Shown here: piece by piece, positions 55,001 to 61,500 of the stretch
Layout: the number at the start of each line of letters is the position of its first letter
Position numbering within the stretch: the first letter of the stretch is position 1
From: CAVVAL01 sp963742725
Lineage (GTDB): Bacteria > Actinomycetota > Actinomycetes > Mycobacteriales > Cryptosporangiaceae
DNA: 64,000 bases
Reading direction: 5' to 3'
Assembly (NCBI GenBank): GCA_963742725.1
Contig: CAVUMX010000003.1
Coordinates: 744,001-808,000 of the forward strand
Translations under genes and position numbers: made by a program
The notes under the pieces: generated by a model
Told to the model about the DNA's origin: nothing
Seen by the model: the letters and a program-made list of their open reading frames with translations, nothing else
Databases searched by the model: none

Positions 55001-56761
55001 CTGGACGCCTACGTGCCGGAGCCGGGTCAGCCGCTGCCGCCGGTGGACGAACCCGCCGCTCTGGACGAGCTGCTGACGATGAACCGGCTCGCGTTCTCCT
55101 CCGGAGGTCCTGCCGGGGTGGAGATCGACCCGTCGCTGGCGGTGAAGGAGCAGAAGGAACGCCTCGGCCGGTTCCTCGGCGCGAACGGCGCGTTGCCGGT
55201 CGAGGACCACATCTCGAACATGCTCCGGGTGTATCAGGCCAACCTGGAGGCCAACACCAAGTACCAGCCGCGGCCGTCGGATCTGAACGTGACGCTGCTC
55301 AAGGCCACCGGCGGTTTCCCGCCGGTGATGAAGCCGCACCGCAACACGGCGTTGAAGCTGGATGACCCGGCCAACGGCTGGGAGCACGTCGAGCTGGGGG
55401 AGCTGAGCGTCGAGGAGATTCCCGGCGATCACTTCACGATGTTCGTGGAGCCCAACGACGAGATCGTGGCCGCGGCCGTCCATCGCTGCCTGTCCGAGGA
55501 GGGGCACCGCGGCGCGAACACCACGGTGTCCGCCGACTCCGTCGCGGAGTCGACGGTCGCGTTCAACCCGACCGACCCGGCGTTCCTCAACGACCCGTAT
55601 CCGTTCTACCGGTCGTTGCGGGAGTCGGCGCCGATCCACTACGAGGACACGCTCGGCGGCTGGGTGTTCACCCGCTACGACGACGTGTCAGCCATGCTGC
55701 GTAACCATGATGTGATCCGCCCGCCGGTCACCGACTACCTGTTCGCATCCGTGCCCCAGGCGGACCGCGACGAGATGGCGGTGTTCGAGCGGCAGCTCGG
55801 GATGGCGCTGCCGTTCACGAACCCGCCGCATCACACCCGGTTGCGGAAGCTGGTCAGCAAGGCGTTCACGCCGCGGGCGGTGGAGGCCATGCGCCCGCGG
55901 ATCCAGCAGATCACCGACGGGCTGTTGGACAAGATCGAGGCCTCCGGCGGCGGCGACCTGATCTCGACCGTCAACTATCCGCTGCCGTCGACCGTGGTCA
56001 TGGAGTTCATCGGCGTACCGGCACCGGACCACGCCCGGATGACGTTCCTGGCGACCGAGATGATGGCGCTGCTCGGGGCCCAGTACGCCGAGGACGCGCC
56101 GGCCATCGCCCGGGCGGCGCACGCGGCGATGAACGAGTTCACCGAGTACCTGACCGCGCTCATCAGCCGGCGCCGCGCCGAACCGCGCGAGGACCTGCTG
56201 TCCAGGCTCATCGCCACCGGTGAGCTCACCGTCGAAGAACTCGTTCTGAACTGCATGGCGATGCTCAACGCCGGCCTGGAAACCACCGCCAACTACCTCG
56301 GCAACGGCACCCTCGCCCTGCTGCGGAACCCCGACCAGTTCCGGCTGCTCCGCGACAACCCGTCGCTCGCCGAGTACGCGGCCGAGGAACTGCTGCGCTA
56401 CGACGGGCCGGCCCCGATCATGACCCCGCAACTCGCCGACACCGACGTCGAGATCGGCGGGCAGCACGTGAAGAAGGGTCAGCTGCTCTACCCGGTCGTC
56501 GGCGCCGCCAACCGCGACCCGGCCCGGTTCCCCGACCCGGAACGCCTCGACATCACCCGCGAACCCAACGGCCAGCTCAGCTTCGGGTTCGGCATCCACT
56601 ACTGCGTCGGCGCCGCACTGGCCAAGATCGAGGGGCAGGAATACTTCGGCCGCCTCACCGCCCGCTTCCCCAACCTACGGCTGGATCCGGACAAGCCCGC
56701 ACCCCAATTCCGCGACGACCCGCTGCTGCGCGGCCTGACGGCCCTCCACGTCCGCATCTGA
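52046..56761 (+). CDS. Catalase-like / PUFA-isomerase-like / ACP / thioesterase / P450 fusion
   Basis: 1571 residues in one open frame. ~1-345: a catalase-fold-like domain with a possible distal His45 in RTFHGKGATGARG and LNTGEIFV; heme binding is unproven. ~353-770: FAD domain (VAVVGAGPAGLSIARELEKA, then GKC) whose pattern of GYGY, ALYFVKYAEM, ITVPVDQLL and a C-terminal HAGSL-like FAD contact resembles the flavin-dependent PUFA isomerase of Propionibacterium acnes. ~785-870: carrier protein with Ser828 in FALESISV. ~880-1155: thioesterase with Ser960 in GGHSFGG and His in GDHFTMF. ~1170-1571: P450 with AGLETT, EELLR and heme Cys1520 in FGFGIHYCVG. It appears to take a tethered acyl chain, rearrange its double bonds, oxidise it and release it (inference). 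GTG 52046 overlaps the ligase stop and has CTGGAGG upstream. Confidence 0.88.
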   Translation: MTELRIATGPGDPRLHDVDDDFRQVLAELEPLTAASRALKRRTFHGKGATGARGTVELLPGLDLPVHDFFRPGRRFDVVARYGNSQESDDVAAAIRGVTLRLLEPGTLRRGGVHDSLFDLTLNTGEIFVARTARMFVDMSGTPEQKAGIGAETDEFRAQVWSMYKDAVSFAEYEYYSQAPTAYVDASGQQWLVRYRLVPFGEATAAGDHTPGDLWLPPDPPGQMERDPADERPASFLHDDLRARVLGGGVQGVIQVQLHPVTEAALDCSQPWDEPWRNLAVLRLDALLDDELVESLRFNIANRPASLGIVLATSPHEYASVNHLRALVYAATGEARTEVAGCPFSGAATPRSRTVAVVGAGPAGLSIARELEKAGHRAIVLEALPEVAGKCASIDVHDHAYDLGGHVCTTQYENVARLAVELGVATEDTTQHRVYDIASGEASPQSAAFFQRDSFSRYAELRSTQFPDIAEAGLAHSARALAKPVSEWLAEHQLESLAESLGTGYTAAGYGYLAGDLPALYFVKYAEMTGLLSSKPELLGHTGSFTILGGFKVLWEKVAAELSDVRCGVTITAIDRDPDAETGGVTIETLQGDVIADDLVITVPVDQLLGVLDASREERDLAGRVRVMDYYTTVMSATSLPEEAFYLVDEFTQPEAPVGDAVSFHHRYPGEDVYACYSYGDAGMDGDDITEHLRSNVERMGGEMGEVHTQRRWKFLPHFGSEDLANGIYDRIEQLQGENHTYHAGSLPAYELVECNVAYARQLVRDHFGGVGGEVEGHAVAVAEALERPRPSVDTLRDWLVEHIAAELRVPTDEVAPDARLDTFALESISVAALQAGLSDWLGFRIPHTLFLEHPTIDAVAAHLAPAEAVSTVAEQPATLLLGLTAARPFFCVGGALGAAYYLLQLARDVGAARPFYGLRAPGYDGGEEPLDTVEALAARYVASIRMVQPYGPYLLGGHSFGGVVAYEMGRQLREAGEEVTRVVLLDAYVPEPGQPLPPVDEPAALDELLTMNRLAFSSGGPAGVEIDPSLAVKEQKERLGRFLGANGALPVEDHISNMLRVYQANLEANTKYQPRPSDLNVTLLKATGGFPPVMKPHRNTALKLDDPANGWEHVELGELSVEEIPGDHFTMFVEPNDEIVAAAVHRCLSEEGHRGANTTVSADSVAESTVAFNPTDPAFLNDPYPFYRSLRESAPIHYEDTLGGWVFTRYDDVSAMLRNHDVIRPPVTDYLFASVPQADRDEMAVFERQLGMALPFTNPPHHTRLRKLVSKAFTPRAVEAMRPRIQQITDGLLDKIEASGGGDLISTVNYPLPSTVVMEFIGVPAPDHARMTFLATEMMALLGAQYAEDAPAIARAAHAAMNEFTEYLTALISRRRAEPREDLLSRLIATGELTVEELVLNCMAMLNAGLETTANYLGNGTLALLRNPDQFRLLRDNPSLAEYAAEELLRYDGPAPIMTPQLADTDVEIGGQHVKKGQLLYPVVGAANRDPARFPDPERLDITREPNGQLSFGFGIHYCVGAALAKIEGQEYFGRLTARFPNLRLDPDKPAPQFRDDPLLRGLTALHVRI

Positions 56762-56778
56762 CCCCTTCCCACCTGTTC

Positions 56779-56816
56779 GGGCGAGGGTTCGTCGCCAAGC
56801 GACCGAACCCTCGCCC
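56779..56816. terminator. Bidirectional hairpin terminator
   Basis: A perfect 13-bp inverted repeat (GGGCGAGGGTTCG at 56779-56791, CGAACCCTCGCCC at 56804-56816) encloses a 12-nt loop that can extend the stem by TCG/CGA. It lies 18 bp past the stop of the fusion gene and in the gap with the convergent minus-strand gene, so it probably ends transcription from both sides and marks the 3' border of the pfa cluster. Confidence 0.8.
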
Positions 56817-56884
56817 AGCGGCGTGCGGCGGGGCCAGCGGGCGATGGGTGGTGGCGCGGCAGTTCCCGGCGGCGCGGAGGCGGG

Positions 56885-58027
56885 TTACAGCAGGCGGAAG
56901 GTGATGCCGGCCTGTTCCAGGCGGGTGCGGAGGGCGTCGCCCATCGCGACCGCGGTGGTGACCTGGCCGGCAGTCTCCGGCAGCGCGTCGCCGGCCAGGC
57001 ACAGGGCCGATTCGGCGAGCATCCGGGAGGTCTCGCCGTACCCGGGGTCACCGCCGGCCACCTCGGTGACGACACGCTGGTCGCCGCTGTCGCCGACGAA
57101 CCGGACCGTGAACCAGCTCTTGGCGCGCTGCTCGGCCGACGGCCCGGCGCCGGACGGCAGGAAGCGCCGCAGCAGCGCTCGCGTGGGCGGGGTCTGGGCG
57201 AGCACGAACGCCCCGCCGACACCGGCGGTGAGCCCGGCCGCGACGAGCGGGTTCCCCAGGGCGGCGTAGTGCGCGTACGTGAAGTCCGGGCCGTACCGGT
57301 CGAGCGCGCGGGCGGACCGGACCACGACCTGCGGATCGATCGTGGGCAGCGGTAACACCCAGGCGCGGGCCGCCGCGTCGTACCCGGGCCGGCCGGCGAC
57401 CGCGCGGGCCTTGCGGGCACCGGGCGGTGGTTCGAGCTGGCGGCGCTGCTTGTACGCGGCCGAGGCCTGCCGGCCCCGTGACATGGCCGTGAGCGCGGAG
57501 TCGAGCGTCCCGCCGGACGGGCGTCCACCGGCCCGGACGTACCCGCGCAGCCGGATCGGCGCGTTCTCGGGCAGGTGCTGGACGGTGAACAGCGCGCCGA
57601 GATCGTGCGGGATCGAGTCGAATCCGCAGGCGTGGACGAGGCGGGCGCCCGTCCGCTCGGCGGTGGCGTGGTGCCGGACGTACATCAGGTCGACGAACTC
57701 CGGCTCGCCGGTGATGTCGAGGTAGTCCGTCCCGGCCTCCGCGCACGCCTGGACGAGCGGTTCGCCGTGGCGCAGGTACGGGCCGACGGTGGTCGCGACG
57801 ACGCGCGCCGACTCGGCGATGCGGCGGAGTCCGGCCGGGTCGCCCGCGTCCGCTTCGAGGACGCCGACATCGACGCCGAGCCGGTCACGGACCGCGTCGA
57901 GCCTGTCCCGGTTGCGGCCCGCGAGGGCCCAGCGGGTGCCGGCCGGTGCGTGCGCGGCCAGGTACTCGGCCGTCAGAGCACCGGTGAACCCGGTCGCCCC
58001 GAACAGCACGATGTCGAAATCCCTCAC
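56885..58027 (-). CDS. Saccharopine dehydrogenase-like oxidoreductase (enoyl reductase type)
   Basis: 380 residues. N-terminal Rossmann NADP-binding domain (DIVLFGATGFTGALTAEYLA), conserved VVATTVGPYLRHGEPLVQAC, YLDITGEPEFV, VHACGFDSIPHDLGA, and a C-terminal domain ending in LEQAGITFRLL. This matches the saccharopine-dehydrogenase-like family that includes mycobacterial trans-acting enoyl reductases acting with lipid PKSs. Such an activity could fit the neighbouring lipid cluster, but the gene is on the opposite strand beyond a strong terminator. It overlaps the upstream gene by 4 bases (ATGA), so the two are co-transcribed. Confidence 0.85.
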   Translation of the reverse strand: MRDFDIVLFGATGFTGALTAEYLAAHAPAGTRWALAGRNRDRLDAVRDRLGVDVGVLEADAGDPAGLRRIAESARVVATTVGPYLRHGEPLVQACAEAGTDYLDITGEPEFVDLMYVRHHATAERTGARLVHACGFDSIPHDLGALFTVQHLPENAPIRLRGYVRAGGRPSGGTLDSALTAMSRGRQASAAYKQRRQLEPPPGARKARAVAGRPGYDAAARAWVLPLPTIDPQVVVRSARALDRYGPDFTYAHYAALGNPLVAAGLTAGVGGAFVLAQTPPTRALLRRFLPSGAGPSAEQRAKSWFTVRFVGDSGDQRVVTEVAGGDPGYGETSRMLAESALCLAGDALPETAGQVTTAVAMGDALRTRLEQAGITFRLL

Positions 58028-58578
58028 CGGACGACCTTGACGCAGTCGGCGGCGAGCCGGTCCAGGACGGTCGGGTCGTCGACGGTGCCGAGCCGCGCGT
58101 CGACCTCCACCAGCGTGGGGATCGTCTCCAGCACGGCCACGCCGGACGCGTCCGCGAGCGTGATCGACGCGAGCGTGGGATGGCCCGCCAGCGGGCCGAG
58201 GTCGAGCGTCACGTCCGCGAAGCAGTCGAGGTCGAGGCGGCGCAGGGCCGTCAGCGCGCCGATGCCCTCGATGGAGCGCGGGTAGTACAGGTCGTCCTCG
58301 CCGCCGGTGTACACGTCGGCGCCGCGCTCGAGCAGCAGGTAGATCTGGTTGCCGCCGTCGGCGTCGAGGCGTTGGATGTGCCCCACCGCGTCCGGGTCGA
58401 GCGGGATCGCGTGCAGCCGGGTCGCCGCCTCGTCGACCCGCGCGACCCAGTCGTCGCCGCCGATGTCGCCGAGGACCGCGACGATCTGGTCCTCGCTGAT
58501 GACACCGCTGTCGAGGAGGCAGCCGAGCACGGCGATGTGGAAGCCCGAGTCCGGGAAGGTGATGCCGACAGAAGTCAT
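58024..58578 (-). CDS. Hypothetical protein, DUF6892-like
   Basis: 184 residues, soluble and leucine-rich. Starts with ITFPDSGFHIAVLGCLL and contains GGNQIYLLLERGADVYTGG then SIEGIGALTALRRLDLD, reminiscent of DUF6892-type proteins whose middle reads GGN-IY followed by an Asp/Glu-rich loop and leucine-rich strands. The assignment is tentative. ATG 58578 is taken as start because the conserved part begins there; the frame is open to 58638 without similarity. It overlaps the oxidoreductase gene (ATGA). It lies 13 bp after the giant regulator's stop, so the three may form one transcript. Confidence 0.6.
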   Translation of the reverse strand: MTSVGITFPDSGFHIAVLGCLLDSGVISEDQIVAVLGDIGGDDWVARVDEAATRLHAIPLDPDAVGHIQRLDADGGNQIYLLLERGADVYTGGEDDLYYPRSIEGIGALTALRRLDLDCFADVTLDLGPLAGHPTLASITLADASGVAVLETIPTLVEVDARLGTVDDPTVLDRLAADCVKVVR

Positions 58579-58591
58579 GTCGCGCAGGCTC

Positions 58592-61500
58592 TCACGAGAC
58601 GAGCGGACGCGCGGTGGCGACCCGGTTCCGGCCGCCACGTTTGGCCTCGTAGAGCGCGGTGTCCGCGTTGCCGAGCAACTCGGCGAGGTCGAGTTCGTTC
58701 CCGTCTGCGGTGGCCAGGCCGACGCTGATCGTGACGTTCAGCGGCCCGGCGGCCGTCGGGATCGGCAGGTCGCCGACCGTCGTCCGCAGCCGTTCGGCCA
58801 GGATGGCCGCCTCCTCGCCGGTCTCGGGCGTGACCAGCGCGAACTCCTCCCCGCCGTAGCGGCCGAGCAGGTCGGTGTCGCGGGCGGCGGAGCGGATCCG
58901 GGCGGCGACCGCGCGGATCACCTCGTCGCCGACGGGGTGCCCGTGCGCGTCGTTGATCTGCTTGAAGTGGTCGATGTCCATCATGATCGCGGCGAACGGA
59001 CGGTGGTACCGCTGCGTGATCGCGGCCTGCTTGCTCGCCTCGATGAAGAAGTGGTTCCGGGTGTAGAGCCCTGTCAACCCGTCGATGGTGGCCAGGCGCT
59101 GGACCTCGCTGAACAGGCGCGCGTTCTGGTACGCGGACATGCCCTGGCCGGCGAGCGCCGCCGCGAGCTGCACCAGCTCCTGCGGCGCCTGCGGGTGGGC
59201 GGAGCCGACGATCAGCAGGCTGTTCCCGTCGCCCCGGGCCATGACGGGAATCGCGACCCAGCTCGCCGGGCTTCCGAGCAACGCGGCGACGGGACCGCCC
59301 GCGCCGACGTACAGGCCGGCGCCGGTCAGCTCGCGCGGGTCCAGGTCGAGCCGGGTGCCAGGTTCGACCAGCCCGCCGGACGAGGCCGTTACCACCAGCG
59401 CGTCGCCGTCCCGGGCGAGCAGGACGGCCGCGTTGCCGCCCAGGGTCCGGGTGAGCGCCCACAGCAACCGGCGCATCACCTCGTCCGGATCGAGGGTTGC
59501 GCTCTGTTCCGCGAGGGCGGCCCGCAGTGTCTCGGCGACATCGCGCTGGCGCTGGGCAACCTCGACGCTCATCGCGGTCTGCGCCGCCCGCGCGGTCTGG
59601 AGGGAGATGGCGATGTTGCTGGTGATCGCCATGAGCGTGTCCTGGTCGTTCTCGTCGAACATGCCGGTAGCGACGCGGCTGTCCAGGTAGACGACGCCGA
59701 CCAGGTGGGTGTCGAACAGCAGCGGCGCGACCATGATGCTGCGCAGCCCGTGGATCTGGGCGCTGCGGGAGCCGAGCACCACGCCCTCGTCGCTGCCGGT
59801 GATCACGACGGGCCGGTGGCTCTGCCGGACCCGTTCGACCAGCGTGGAGGCGTAGCCAGTCAGCTGGTCGATGTCGTTGCCGGCGGCGTCCCGGCCGAGT
59901 TCGGAGACGAGGTTGTCGAGGTCCGGGTCGACGAGGAACAGGTGGGCGCGTTCGGCGCCGAGGATGCGGATGGTCTCGTCCAGCGCCACCCGGGCGAGTT
60001 CGCGGGTGTCGAGGATGGTCGCGGCGGCGTAGCTGACCTGCTGGAGCGCGGCGAGCCGCCGCTGGTTGAGCGCGTCCCGGCTGGTGGCGACGTCGCGCGA
60101 GGCGGATATGGCGGCGTGCGCTTCCGGTTCGGGGTCGCGGACGCCGAACTCGTCGCGTACCCACCGGGCCCGGGTCGTCCAGAGCTCGTCGGTGGCGACG
60201 GCGAGCGCCAGGCGGGCCTGGAGCGCGGCCTGCTTCTGCTCGCCGAGCTTTGACCATGCCCTGGCCCGCACGCGCGCCGACTCGAAGGCGATCAGCGGCG
60301 AGTCGAGCTGGAGGATCTCCAGTTCGGCGCCGACGAGTTCGCCGAGCGCGACCTCGGGTTCGCCGCGCAGGACCGCCAGATCGGCGGTCGCGACCCGGTG
60401 GTGCGCCATGAGGATCCGGTTGGTCGCGCCCTGACCCAGGCGCTTGACGGCGGCGGTCGCGGTCTGGAGCCGCTCCACGCGGTTGTCGCGGTGCGCGCGG
60501 TGGCAGCGTTCCAGCTGGCCGTAGGCCTCGTAGATGTAGTACATCCGCTGCTCCGGCAGGAGCGCCGACGGGCGGACCTTGAGCTGCTCGAACTCCCGCG
60601 CCGCCGCCTCGAACGGCTCGCCCACCTCGCCTCGCTCGACGAGGGCCACGAGCCGGGCGGCGAACAGGTTGACGAGCTGCGTCCGGTTGCCTGGGTTGAA
60701 GCTGAGGTACCGGCGGAGCGCGTTGATGCGTTCGTCCGCCTCCCGGGGACGGCCGAACTGGGCGGGGATGCACGCGGCGGCCGAGCAGAAGCCCGCCCCT
60801 TCCGCCTCGGCGTCCGGACCCAGCCGCTGGCGGCCACGGTCGTACCACTGCTGGGCCTCCCGCGTCGCGCCGCGCTGGAGGAGCCGCACGATCGTGCTGG
60901 AGACGCCCGTGAGGAAGTCGGCGAAATCGAGCCACCGCTCGTGTTCGAGGACCGCGCGCGACCAGATCTGGCCGTCGTCGACCGCGCCCAGGCTCGCGCC
61001 GACGCCGCGCCGCCACTCGACGTGCGCGATGACGGACGGGTCGCCGAGGTCGGCCGCCGCGTCCGCCGCGCGCCGGAACGTCCGGCGGGCCAGCTTGTGC
61101 AGGTGGACGAGGTTGGCGATCACGCCGAACCCGGCCATGTGGCGGGCGTACTCGACGCCGGGGCCGATCCGGTTGACCGGGTGCAGCGCGCGGAACGACA
61201 TCATCGCGCGCATCCGGGTGTCCATCTTGATGGTCGCCGCGTAGGTCGCCACGTCGTAGAAGACGGCTTCGAGCCGGTACCGCTCGCGCGTCCCGCCCAT
61301 GGCCGTGCCGAACCGGGACCTGCTGCGGCCGACCGCCAGCCCGCCGAGGAACGAGCCGAGCGTCGTCACGGTGAGCAGGAAGCGCCCGCGCGGCAGCGGG
61401 CGGCCCAGTTCGGCGAGCCCGCGCTGGACGGCCTCGAACACCCGTCCGGGGTCCCAGGCGCTGAGGTGGAGCCAGGCGATCTCGGCGAGGACAGCCGCCC

